The notes under the pieces: generated by a model | What the model saw: only the letters and a program-made list of their open reading frames with translations | Told to the model about the DNA's origin: nothing | Databases searched by the model: none | IMG/VR virus record: IMGVR_UViG_3300007542_000035 | Coordinates: 1 to 48,802 of that record | Length of the DNA: 48,802 bases | Origin: a virus | Direction: 5' to 3' (one strand) | In this document: positions 36,910 to 44,375 of the stretch, in pieces | How positions within the stretch are numbered: the stretch's first letter is position 1 | Layout of the letters: the number at the start of each line of letters is the position of its first letter | Position numbers and translations under genes: made by a program

Positions 36910-38654
36910 AAACACTCACAGTTAAAAACTTTATGAGTGTAGGTAACGCTACACAGGCCGTACATTTTGACCGCAATGACTTAACACTTGTGTTAGGTAA
37001 CAACATGGATTTAGGTGGTGATGGTGCTCGTAATGGCACAGGCAAGACTACTATTATTAACGCACTTTCGTATGCGTTTTACGGCGTAGCACTGACCAAT
37101 ATTAAACGAGATAACTTAATTAATAAAACTAATCAGAAGAACATGCTATGCTCAGTTGAATTTGAGCATCAAGGAAAAGAATACAGGATTGAACGTGGGC
37201 GCAAGCCTAACGTATTAAAGTTCTACATTGAGAATGAAGAACAAGAATCAACTGATAATGCCCAAGGTGATTCGCGAGAAACACAAAAAGCTATTGAGGA
37301 ATTGCTAGGTATAAGCCATGACATGTTTAAACACATTGTGGCTTTGAACACGTATACCGAACCTTTCCTCAGTATGCGGGCAAACGACCAACGTGCTATC
37401 ATTGAGCAATTACTTGGAATAACGTTGCTTACCGAAAAGGCAGAACATTTAAAAGAACAAGCTAAAAATACAAAAGATCTCAAAAAAGAAGAAGAGTTGC
37501 GTATTCAGGCAGTAATAGATGCTAATCAACGTATTCAGGATCAAATTGATTCTGTAAAGCGTAGACAACGCATGTGGCTAGATAACCAACAAAAAGATAT
37601 TGCTGATTACGAAGCGTCAATTGAAGCTCTTGAACATATTGATATCGAGGTTGAAGTAAAAGCGTTTACTGAAATCGATGCATATAACGAAAAGAAAGCA
37701 CAAATTGATACACTACAAGGATATCAAACCTCTATCGATGCTGAAAACAAACGTCTTGGCACTAAAATTCAAAAATTAGAAAAAGAAATTGCTTCGCTAA
37801 AGGATCACAAGTGTCATGCGTGTGGTCAAGAGCTACATGATGCTAAACACGAAGAAATTTTAGCGGACAAAGAAGGCGACTTGCAACAAGCGGCGCTTCA
37901 AATTATTACCAATGAAGGGCAATGGGATGAAGCACATCAAGGGTTACAAGCACTAGGTGAGCTTGGTGCAAAGCCACAAACGTTTTACAAGACTCTACAA
38001 GAAGCATTAGAGCATAAAAATACACTAGAAACTGCTCGTGTGCAGCTGGAAACACGTCGTAACGAAACAGATCCATATGGTGAGCAAATTACAGAAATGG
38101 AAGAACAGGCGTTACAAGAAGTTTCATATGATCGTGTAAATGATTTGTCCCATTTACAAGAGCACCAGGAATTCTTGCTTAAATTGCTTACTAACAAGGA
38201 TTCGTTTATCCGTAAAAAGATTATTGATCAGAATCTAGCATACTTAAACTCAAGGTTAACACATTACCTTGACAAGATTGGCTTGCGACATACAGTACAG
38301 TTCTTAAATGACCTTTCTGTAGAAATTACAGACTTAGGTAGAGATTTAGATTTCGATAACTTGTCACGAGGCGAGCGTAACAGACTTATTTTAAGCCTAT
38401 CATGGGCATTTCGTGATGTCTGGGAATCATTATATCAACCAATTAATGTTGTATTTGTTGATGAGCTAATCGATAATGGGCTAGATTCGCAAGGTGTTGA
38501 AAACGCATTAGGTATTCTAAAGCACATGACTCGTGAGCGTTCTAAGAGTGTTTGGCTCGTTTCGCACAAAGACGAATTAATCGGGCGTGTTCATAATACG
38601 CTAACTGTTGTGAAAGAGAACGGTTTTACAACCTACGATACTAGTAATGTTTGA
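36897..38654 (+). CDS. 46: Recombination nuclease ATPase subunit gp46 (SbcC/Rad50-like)
   Basis: A 585-aa Rad50/SbcC-type ATPase. Walker A is GARNGTGKTTIINALSYAFY (about residues 42-61). A long coiled coil (about 175-470) is interrupted by a zinc hook CHAC near 305. The ABC signature LSRGERNRLILSLSWAFRD lies near 487, and Walker B VVFVDELIDNGLDSQG near 517. Length is close to T4 gp46 (560 aa). With gp47 it processes DNA ends for recombination-dependent replication. Its start lies inside the end of the second SGNH gene, and its end overlaps the first radical SAM gene by 8 bases. Confidence 0.97.
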   Translation: MFKIKTLTVKNFMSVGNATQAVHFDRNDLTLVLGNNMDLGGDGARNGTGKTTIINALSYAFYGVALTNIKRDNLINKTNQKNMLCSVEFEHQGKEYRIERGRKPNVLKFYIENEEQESTDNAQGDSRETQKAIEELLGISHDMFKHIVALNTYTEPFLSMRANDQRAIIEQLLGITLLTEKAEHLKEQAKNTKDLKKEEELRIQAVIDANQRIQDQIDSVKRRQRMWLDNQQKDIADYEASIEALEHIDIEVEVKAFTEIDAYNEKKAQIDTLQGYQTSIDAENKRLGTKIQKLEKEIASLKDHKCHACGQELHDAKHEEILADKEGDLQQAALQIITNEGQWDEAHQGLQALGELGAKPQTFYKTLQEALEHKNTLETARVQLETRRNETDPYGEQITEMEEQALQEVSYDRVNDLSHLQEHQEFLLKLLTNKDSFIRKKIIDQNLAYLNSRLTHYLDKIGLRHTVQFLNDLSVEITDLGRDLDFDNLSRGERNRLILSLSWAFRDVWESLYQPINVVFVDELIDNGLDSQGVENALGILKHMTRERSKSVWLVSHKDELIGRVHNTLTVVKENGFTTYDTSNV

Positions 38655-39555
38655 TTTAAATTCTATCAAAGTTTTACATTTAGAACCAACAACTGTGTGT
38701 AACGCTGCGTGTCCGCAATGTGCAAGGGAAGATGTCACGCTGTATAACGATTCTAGTGATCGTTCTAGCTTAGATATCAATAAAATAGAAAAAGCATTAC
38801 CAAACAATTTTATACAGAAATTAGATAAAATGTTTATGTGCGGAGATTTTGGTGATCCAGCAGCTACCCACGAAACTATTAACATTTACAGATATTTTAG
38901 AAAATTAAATCCTACTATCACGTTAGGTATGAATACCAACGGAGGGGTACAGAACACTACCTGGTGGAGGTCGCTTGGAGAGATTTTAAATCAAAATAAA
39001 GACTACTGCGTTTTTTCAATTGACGGTCTCAGTGATACAAATCACCTCTATCGAAGAAATGTTAAGTTTTCTAAGGTAATTGATAATGCCAAGGCATTTA
39101 TTGATGCCGGTGGGCATGCTCAATGGGATATGTTAATTTTTAAATATAACCAACATCAAATTGATCAGGCTCGAGATCTAGCAAAAGAACTAGGATTTAC
39201 ACATTTTAGAGCAAAAGTTAGTCGACGGTTTAAAATTAATCCAGTTGATAATTTAGATCCCCCGGATGGGTTTACTCTGCCAAATGTGCTAAACCCAGAC
39301 TCAATTGATTGTCATGCATTAAAAGAAAACAGCATATACCTAGCAGCTAATGGCATTGTTTATCCTTGCTGCTGGATAGGAACACGGGCGTTTAATATGT
39401 CGTCTGATCTTTTAAACTTGTTGGACAACAATTTTAAATTACTTGTTGATACATGGAAAGAAAACCCATACAAAATCTGTCAACGTACTTGTGGAGTATG
39501 TAAAGATAATAAAACAAGTTTTGAAGCTCAATGGAATATTAACGAAGTATTATGA
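38647..39555 (+). CDS. Radical SAM/SPASM-type enzyme 1, 302 aa
   Basis: The radical SAM cluster motif CNAACPQC (C18, C22, C25) lies at the expected place, preceded by the strand IKVLHLEPTTVC. FMCGDFGDP, TLGMNTNGG and YCVFSIDGLSDTNHLYRRN follow as the SAM-binding and barrel strands. The C-terminal extension has extra Cys residues (IDCHAL, GIVYPCCWIG, CQRTCGVC), typical of a SPASM domain that holds auxiliary FeS clusters. Such enzymes modify peptides, proteins or small molecules; the target is unknown. No small precursor-peptide gene is visible next to it. It overlaps gp46 by 8 bases and the next radical SAM gene by ATGA. Confidence 0.85.
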   Translation: MFDLNSIKVLHLEPTTVCNAACPQCAREDVTLYNDSSDRSSLDINKIEKALPNNFIQKLDKMFMCGDFGDPAATHETINIYRYFRKLNPTITLGMNTNGGVQNTTWWRSLGEILNQNKDYCVFSIDGLSDTNHLYRRNVKFSKVIDNAKAFIDAGGHAQWDMLIFKYNQHQIDQARDLAKELGFTHFRAKVSRRFKINPVDNLDPPDGFTLPNVLNPDSIDCHALKENSIYLAANGIVYPCCWIGTRAFNMSSDLLNLLDNNFKLLVDTWKENPYKICQRTCGVCKDNKTSFEAQWNINEVL

Positions 39556-40583
39556 TAAATTTAGCACTAGATCATTGGCATATTGAACCTAGTAGTCGCT
39601 GCACTTTAAAGTGTTCAAGATGTCCTCGGGCCGAAGTACCCGAGAGTTTACTAAATCGACAGCTTACGCTAAAGTTTTTTAAAGAACAACTCGGTGCAGA
39701 CACCATTAAAAATATTAAAAAAATTACATTTTGTGGAAATGACGGAGACCCAATATACTGCACTGAATTATTAGATATTATTAATTGGATTAAATCCGTT
39801 AACGACAATTTATCTATTGTTATTATTACCAACGGCAGCTATAAAAGTAAGGATTGGTGGAATGAGTTAGCACATATCCTTACCGATAAAGATGAAATTA
39901 ATTGGAGTTTAGATGGTTGGGATCAAGGAAGCAATGAGCAATATAGAGTAAATTGCGATTGGGAAAGCATACAGCTAGGCATTAATACATTTTTTACAAA
40001 TAACAAAAGTACATACCGCGTGTGGAGTACTATTGGTTTTCGGTTTAACCAGGATCATATTCCGAATATGATCGATCTAGCATCTAATCAAGGGTTTGAT
40101 TTATTTCAACTCACAAAAAGTACAAAATTTGGATGCAAGTATCCAGATAGTTATAATATCAATGATGAGTTAGAACCAACTAACCACAATTTAATTGCAG
40201 AAGGTCATAGGTTTGAACGCGAATTGTTTAAGTTAACAGCAAAATTACGACACAGCGAAGCATTAAAACCTTTATTCACAAAACGTGCCGAAGAACTAAA
40301 AAATAGTCCGTATTCGGGTATTTGTCTAATCGGCAATAAGGGTGTATTCTTAAATAGCAGAGGAGAGTTTTATCCGTGTTGTTGGACTGCAAACAGGTAC
40401 GATCACAATCGAGAATGGCTAGAAAAAGCCGAAGTACGTTTTAATTTAAACATTAGAGAATTTACCAAAATTCAAAATGACGAATTTTGGACAACTGATT
40501 TTTTATCATTTAGATGGCCCGAGTGTCAGGCTAAATGTACTCCAGAAAAACTTGACGATAAAAGTCATGTTTTAGACTGGTAA
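39552..40583 (+). CDS. Radical SAM/SPASM-type enzyme 2, 343 aa
   Basis: The cluster motif is CTLKCSRC (C17, C21, C24) after LDHWHIEPSSRC. KKITFCGNDGDP, IVIITNGSYKS and INWSLDGWDQGSNEQYRVN are the counterparts of the same blocks in the upstream gene, so the two are paralogues, with low identity outside the motifs. The C-terminal Cys set is GICLIGNKG, FYPCCWTANRY and CQAKC. The protein has about 40 extra residues in the region before the SPASM part. Overlap of four bases with enzyme 1 implies coupled expression, perhaps as a heteromer. Substrate unknown. Confidence 0.83.
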   Translation: MINLALDHWHIEPSSRCTLKCSRCPRAEVPESLLNRQLTLKFFKEQLGADTIKNIKKITFCGNDGDPIYCTELLDIINWIKSVNDNLSIVIITNGSYKSKDWWNELAHILTDKDEINWSLDGWDQGSNEQYRVNCDWESIQLGINTFFTNNKSTYRVWSTIGFRFNQDHIPNMIDLASNQGFDLFQLTKSTKFGCKYPDSYNINDELEPTNHNLIAEGHRFERELFKLTAKLRHSEALKPLFTKRAEELKNSPYSGICLIGNKGVFLNSRGEFYPCCWTANRYDHNREWLEKAEVRFNLNIREFTKIQNDEFWTTDFLSFRWPECQAKCTPEKLDDKSHVLDW

Positions 40584-40592
40584 TTTATTACA

Positions 40593-41147
40593 TTGTTATT
40601 ACAAGGTATAAGTAAGCACGTGCCAAATCCACAGAAAGCAAAAGGAAGTAATTGGGAACGAATTGTTGCTAACCAGCTTTCTAAAATTTATAACGAAACA
40701 TTTATTCGTGTCCCGGGTTCTGGTGCGTATGTGGGCGGTACAAATAACGCTCGCAAAGAATTCTTACATGAAGGTGTTATTAGAGTGTTAAAGGGAGATA
40801 TTGTTCCCCCTCCTAGTTTCTCTAAGTTTAACGCTGAATGCAAGAGCTACAAAGATTTTCCGTGGCATCAACTATACACAGGTGACTGCAAAGTTCTTGA
40901 CGGTTGGATAACTCAGTGCTTGGATGCAGCGGACGACGGCGATGTGAACTTATTGTTCATGAAGTTCAACCGTAAAGGCACTTATTTAGGTATACAACAC
41001 AGGCATAAGGCAAACTTTAAAATAGAAAATTACAGTCAATATAGTCCAGCTAATCTAGATTTAGAAGGACCTTGGATTGTAACAGATTTAGAAAATTTTT
41101 TAGGCATAAGGCATAATCAAGAAAAACTTAAAGAAATTTGTTTATAA
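40593..41147 (+). CDS. PD-(D/E)xK nuclease, Holliday-junction-resolvase-like
   Basis: The frame from TTG at 40593 gives 184 aa; a GTG at 40620 (HVPNP...) is an alternative and neither has a good ribosome binding site. Motifs of a small PD-(D/E)xK nuclease are visible: KGSNWERIVANQLSKIY with E22, PGSGAYVGGTNNARKEF, then LKGDIVPPPSFSKFNAECKS with D69, E82 and K84. This layout is that of archaeal-type resolvases and related phage nucleases that act on branched DNA. In T4 the resolvase is gp49, a different fold, so this may be its replacement (inference). It closes the gp55-gp47-gp46 operon and is followed directly by the structured noncoding region. Confidence 0.75.
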   Translation: MLLQGISKHVPNPQKAKGSNWERIVANQLSKIYNETFIRVPGSGAYVGGTNNARKEFLHEGVIRVLKGDIVPPPSFSKFNAECKSYKDFPWHQLYTGDCKVLDGWITQCLDAADDGDVNLLFMKFNRKGTYLGIQHRHKANFKIENYSQYSPANLDLEGPWIVTDLENFLGIRHNQEKLKEICL

Positions 41148-41955
41148 ACTTTGATCGCGATTGATAAACCCGCTTTCAAAGTACATCGCTGATAAGGTCT
41201 AGCTAGGGACAGTAGAATACTAGCGGTAACACTCTCTGATGTGTGGAGGACACCTAATTTGCGAGCAGCGACGCAGACTGTAATCACTATCCTTAACAGG
41301 ACGACGATACGATATGCCTGTGAACTTTACTAATGCACTTTTGTAGTTCACTAACGTATTTGATTACTTTATGGCAAGAAAAAAGGCTAAAAGATGCGGC
41401 TCTGTTAATCAAAATTGCACCCGCAGGTTTGCTTACATTGGTGATTAGGTGTAAGCGAGCTCCCGTTGGATATAAGGCTAGAGTAGGGGGTACAGGCCAA
41501 CCGCCTCCGTGTATAGTTTGCTTTACATTTTACTGTAAATCAACAAAATGTAAAGTATTTTCTACAATCTCTTTTAATCACTGACTGGTAACACTCGTCG
41601 AAAGTGTTTCTTTAATCTTTGCCCGCTCTGGGCAAAGTATGACCAGACGATCTGTCGAAAGCAATTCCCCAAACAAAGTTTCTTTCATAGCTAACAATAA
41701 ATTGTTTTTAAAATATTTAGATTTCAAAAAAATAATTTGAGCGTAAGCGAAAAATTAGATGTGCATCGCACATCTCTAAAGATAACCAATTACTTCTAAT
41801 CATTTAAGGATAATTCGCGGAAAAAATTAATGGTAGATTTTTAGATACAACAACGATCGCTTAGAATCATTACTGCTGACTCTGCTATTAGGAAATTTTT
41901 ACGGGATACATAAAAGGCTAGCCCCCAACAGTTAAGGCAGACTTGTTAGGGGCTA
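41148..41955 (+). ncRNA. Candidate large structured noncoding RNA, about 800 nt
   Basis: About 840 bases with no convincing gene but many perfect stems: 41148-41154 with 41176-41182 (plus an inner GCG/CGC), 41320-41326 with 41345-41351, 41431-41437 with 41450-41456, 41521-41531 with 41545-41555 (11 pairs), 41590-41595 with 41603-41608, 41617-41624 with 41630-41637, and 41757-41764 with 41768-41775. CTGGT (41585-41589) pairs with ACCAG (41642-41646) and encloses two of these as a three-way junction. At 41733-41757 an AT stem carries a GA/GA loop and a GTAA tetraloop, which favours the plus strand. A final stem joins 41919-41930 to 41944-41955, just before the terminator. GTCGAAAG occurs twice (41597, 41654). 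Size and context recall giant phage RNAs such as GOLLD or ROOL; identity not tested. Confidence 0.6.
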
Positions 41956-41956
41956 T

Positions 41957-41985
41957 ATAGTGTCCACATTGTGGACTATTTTTTT
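41957..41985 (+). terminator. Rho-independent terminator after the structured RNA
   Basis: GTCCAC (41962-41967), loop ATT and GTGGAC (41971-41976), extended by an outer ATA/TAT with a two-base bulge, followed by seven T (41979-41985). It ends plus-strand transcription before the converging gene at 42016. Confidence 0.85.
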
Positions 41986-42012
41986 AAGGCACGTTACATT
42001 GCGTAACGAACT

Positions 42013-42020
42013 TATTTATA
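42013..42020 (-). promoter_or_regulatory. TATAAATA late box pointing into the structured RNA from the opposite strand
   Basis: An exact minus-strand TATAAATA that includes the TAA stop of the 109-aa gene. Downstream on that strand there is no gene for more than 800 bases, only the complement of the structured region. It may be chance, or it may drive an antisense late RNA. Confidence 0.35.
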
Positions 42021-42345
42021 GTTCGTCTGGCCAGTCGCGATAATAAGCGTGCTTGATTACATCAACATATTGATTAAATGATTTATGTTTAGTTTCAAGT
42101 TCACCTTTGAGTGGTGCTACACGCTTAAATGCCGCTTCAAGCTGTGCCATGTCATTGAACTCCATCATAATATGCCATTCTGGCAAATCAGGAATAGAAG
42201 CGAAACCCATTTTACAACGTGTAATGCGATAACCTTCGCATTTGCCTTCTTGCTTTAAATGCTCAAGAAAGCCACGCATATTGTTTACCCAGTCAATATC
42301 TGAGATGTCTTCGGACTTGTCAGCCCAGATGTGATAAATGTCCAT
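42016..42345 (-). CDS. Bacterial-like small protein of 109 aa, probable ferredoxin-like fold
   Basis: The product begins MDIYHIWADKSEDISDIDWV and contains EGYRITRCKMGFASIPDLPE then WHIMMEFNDMAQLEAAFKRV. This pattern of strand, helix, strand and 'DMAQLxxAF' recalls a bacterial family of about 110 residues with a ferredoxin-like fold and no known function (I think DUF6614, unverified). The end, KHAYYRDWPDEL, is charged. It is the last gene of the gp26 unit; its ATG overlaps the stop of the preceding gene as TAATG. It is more likely an acquired accessory gene than a virion gene. Confidence 0.65.
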   Translation of the reverse strand: MDIYHIWADKSEDISDIDWVNNMRGFLEHLKQEGKCEGYRITRCKMGFASIPDLPEWHIMMEFNDMAQLEAAFKRVAPLKGELETKHKSFNQYVDVIKHAYYRDWPDEL

Positions 42346-42773
42346 TATGTCCTCGGTCCAAGTATTTCAAAGCCTTTTATTTGACGTTTGTATTCTGATG
42401 CTTCACCTAAGTACAGGTATTCAAAATCCAGACTCTTATAAAAAGCACATTCATTGCGTAAACTTTTAATCCCCAAATGCAATTTAGGATTAACATAGTC
42501 CCATGCAAACTGAACAGCTTCAACGTTTCTACTATTATACACACGCATTAAACTAAACGCAACAAGTTTATTATTATCATAATAGCCTAATACATTGTTT
42601 TTTGGGTCGGTATATTCTTCAGGAAAGATAGGCATCACAGATCGAAACCCTTTATGAACACAATATCTGTTGTAAATGTGTTCTAGCTCAAACGGATCCG
42701 GATCTACTAATAACTTAAAGTTACTTAATAGTGAATAATCAGTATCTGCTAGACGTATTCTAGCATAAATCAC
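42345..42773 (-). CDS. GNAT-like protein resembling the C-terminal half of arginyl-tRNA-protein transferase
   Basis: A 142-aa protein that starts with GTG in a GTGA overlap with the gene before it. The blocks NVLGYYDNNKLVAFSLMRVY, QFAWDYVNPKLHLGIKSLRNE and CAFYKSLDFEYLYLGEASEY follow the order of the GNAT-type acyltransferase core of Ate1/Aat-like enzymes, in which 'YLYLG' followed by a Tyr-Lys pair is typical (here YKRQIKGFEIL). The N-terminal Cys-rich half of Ate1 is absent. If active it would transfer an amino acid or acyl group to a protein N-terminus or to a small amine. It lies between two accessory genes in a late unit. Confidence 0.6.
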   Translation of the reverse strand: MIYARIRLADTDYSLLSNFKLLVDPDPFELEHIYNRYCVHKGFRSVMPIFPEEYTDPKNNVLGYYDNNKLVAFSLMRVYNSRNVEAVQFAWDYVNPKLHLGIKSLRNECAFYKSLDFEYLYLGEASEYKRQIKGFEILGPRT

Positions 42774-43273
42774 TTTCTAGGATCCTTTCTGTTTGTGAAC
42801 AAATCATCTAAATATTCTGAATCCCAGCCGTTATAGTAACCTTTTTTGTATAGTTGCACACTAGCAGCGTCAAGATTTTTAGTCAGAGCACAAATGCTTA
42901 ATGCATACGTTCCTTGATTAAAACAAACTCCGTTTTGTTCTTCTCGATAGTCTGGATGATCTGATAAGCTAATAAGCCCAGCATTTTTCATTGGTCCGTC
43001 GTTTGCAGCGTCAATGTGTTCGTTAAACTCGTCAGCACCCCATAGTTCTGGGTCGTAAATGTAAACAATAACTTCCCAATTTTCCATACCTTTTTTGCTC
43101 AACATTAGCAAGTCTAGATATGGATCTCCGCCTAAACGAAAATCAACCTGATTTTTTAAGCGTGCTTGTTTAGCATACGGGCACGGTGGAAACCCATTTA
43201 AAGCAGGGTGAGGAATTTCTATAAAATTTTGTAACCAATCAATAACTGATTGTTTTGCTTCGGGTAAATTCAT
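42770..43273 (-). CDS. Conserved hypothetical protein of 167 aa
   Basis: The product begins MNLPEAKQSVIDWLQNFIEI and has a marked block HPALNGFPPCPYAKQARLKN followed by VDFRLGG (about residues 22-50), then NWEVIVYIYDPELWGADEF. The PPCPYA block with a single central Cys suggests a conserved active or binding site; I have a vague memory of similar bacterial proteins but cannot name the family. The ATG overlaps the stop of the 72-aa gene by one base, and the stop overlaps the GTG of the Ate1-like gene, so the three genes downstream of gp26 are translationally coupled. Confidence 0.65.
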   Translation of the reverse strand: MNLPEAKQSVIDWLQNFIEIPHPALNGFPPCPYAKQARLKNQVDFRLGGDPYLDLLMLSKKGMENWEVIVYIYDPELWGADEFNEHIDAANDGPMKNAGLISLSDHPDYREEQNGVCFNQGTYALSICALTKNLDAASVQLYKKGYYNGWDSEYLDDLFTNRKDPRK

Positions 43274-43491
43274 TAGAAAAATGGCAATCCTGATTTTTTA
43301 GTTGTATCTAAATTATCTTTAATAATGCTGTTAATAATTTCTCTTTCCTGAAAACTTAATTGCAATGCTTGATCGTAATTGATACCGCCTCGCATATACC
43401 AACATAATTTTAATGCTTCTTCGCGAATTGACTTAGCCTCTTTATCCATATCGTTGACCAAACTATTAATCTGATCAGAATTTAAGGTCAA
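43273..43491 (-). CDS. Small tail-assembly protein, gp26-associated, 72 aa
   Basis: The product has the pattern DKEAKSIREEALKLCWYMRG, GINYDQALQLSFQEREIINS and IIKDNLDTTKKSGLPFF. I recognise this as the short partner that follows gp26 in marine T4-like phages; the WYMRG...S..ER motif resembles the second part of tape-measure chaperones (gpG/gpGT type) in other phages. The start is TTG, overlapping the gp26 stop as TTGA, with no ribosome binding site of its own, so expression should depend on gp26 translation. The tape-measure-like gene lies just across the divergent promoter, which fits a chaperone role (inference). Confidence 0.75.
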   Translation of the reverse strand: MTLNSDQINSLVNDMDKEAKSIREEALKLCWYMRGGINYDQALQLSFQEREIINSIIKDNLDTTKKSGLPFF

Positions 43492-44327
43492 GAGGCGGAT
43501 TCGAAAAAATTCGACATATCAAATGTAAATGGTTGTTGATATTCATGCCCGCAATCAGGACACTTAATTTTTAAAGGATCCATAACAGACATTTCTTTGA
43601 GTTTCTGAATATGCTTAACTAACCGATCAAAAACTTTGCTGTCGCAATTATGTAAAAATTCGTCGATATGTTTTGGATCTGTAACCACGGTATCTGGTGT
43701 TCGGATCTGTTTAATCCCTTGCCTAACAGCCTTGACTGTTAGTTCACTAACTTTGCGGAATGCATTATTTAAAATTTTAAGTTTTTCATCGTCTGCGAGT
43801 GCATCATTATCTTCAAGCATAGTTAGAAGTTTCTGCTCTTCGTATTGAATCATGCTATTTTCAGAAAGCTGCTTGTACGTCAATGGTTTAAAGAAAACTT
43901 CAAGATCGCCAATACGTTCAGTAGAGTCAAAATCTGGATTTTTAATATTGTCAAGAACTGTTCTTAGATCGATTTCAAATGTACTAGTTTCGCCGCATTT
44001 TGGACATTTAGTGTCAATATCCATGGTGTGTCCGTAACTAGCAATACGAATTGCAATCATAATTAAATCAAGATCTTGTGTAGGAATACCCCACGCATTC
44101 TTGATATTTGGTATGCAACTTTGTATAACATCAACTACTGCTTGCCCGTTAAACAATGCATCGGGTGTTCTGTACGTAATTTCGTCAATTGCAGTCATTG
44201 GATATACAGGTATATCTCCAGTATCTGGCAGATCGATTGTTCCTGGTGGATAGTAATTTCCACGACTTGGTAATTTAACGTAGATTGCAGGACGTCTAAA
44301 AAAAGATCCTAAAGGGTTATCCGACAT
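43488..44327 (-). CDS. 26: Baseplate hub assembly protein gp26
   Basis: A protein of about 279 aa starting MSDNPLGSFFRRPAIYVKLPSRG, where RGNYYP is the conserved opening of the T4 gp26 baseplate family. Further blocks are VYPMTAIDEITYRTPDALFNG and DLDLIMIAIRIASYGHTMDI. Two CxxC pairs, CPKC (about residue 123) and CPDC (about 263), probably bind one zinc ion. The longest frame extends to 44354, but the internal ATG at 44327 begins the family's usual N-terminus and lies 30 bases from a late box. It heads a five-gene minus-strand unit that faces the tape-measure-like gene across 48 bases. Confidence 0.9.
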   Translation of the reverse strand: MSDNPLGSFFRRPAIYVKLPSRGNYYPPGTIDLPDTGDIPVYPMTAIDEITYRTPDALFNGQAVVDVIQSCIPNIKNAWGIPTQDLDLIMIAIRIASYGHTMDIDTKCPKCGETSTFEIDLRTVLDNIKNPDFDSTERIGDLEVFFKPLTYKQLSENSMIQYEEQKLLTMLEDNDALADDEKLKILNNAFRKVSELTVKAVRQGIKQIRTPDTVVTDPKHIDEFLHNCDSKVFDRLVKHIQKLKEMSVMDPLKIKCPDCGHEYQQPFTFDMSNFFESAS

Positions 44328-44339
44328 AGAATTTTTCCA

Positions 44340-44347
44340 TATAAATA
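44340..44347 (+). promoter_or_regulatory. Exact T4 late promoter TATAAATA before the tape-measure-like gene
   Basis: TATAAATA at 44340-44347, 28 bases before the ATG at 44376. An upstream GTG at 44349 in the same frame would lie before the expected transcript start, so the ATG is the better start. The box sits between the divergent gp26 start and its own late box at 44357-44364. Confidence 0.75.
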
Positions 44348-44356
44348 TGTGCATAT

Positions 44357-44364
44357 TACTTATG
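44357..44364 (-). promoter_or_regulatory. Probable late promoter (CATAAGTA) before gp26
   Basis: Minus-strand CATAAGTA differs by one base from the CATAAATA boxes before gp6 and the gp48-like gene and has the same flanks (a C before it and AT after it). The gp26 ATG lies 29 bases away, the usual distance here. It overlaps the leader of the opposite promoter. Confidence 0.5.
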
Positions 44365-44375
44365 GTTTAAAAAAT

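Noticed and set aside
33894-41147. A complete anti-phage defence or RiPP cluster
   Set aside because: No toxin, sensor, transporter or precursor peptide is visible; the genes fit sugar or protein modification, so I keep only the narrower claims.
41333-41584. An 83-codon open frame inside the structured region
   Set aside because: No ribosome binding site, odd composition with many Cys, and it crosses several perfect stems; more likely chance.
41617-41637. The 8-pair hairpin with GCTCT loop as a stand-alone terminator
   Set aside because: No T run follows on either strand; it fits better as a branch of the three-way junction.
41148-41985. Group I intron, tmRNA or RNase P as explanation of the structured region
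   Set aside because: No split gene flanks it, and I could not find the group I core, the tmRNA ends or RNase P signature bases by eye. Only a covariance search would settle it.
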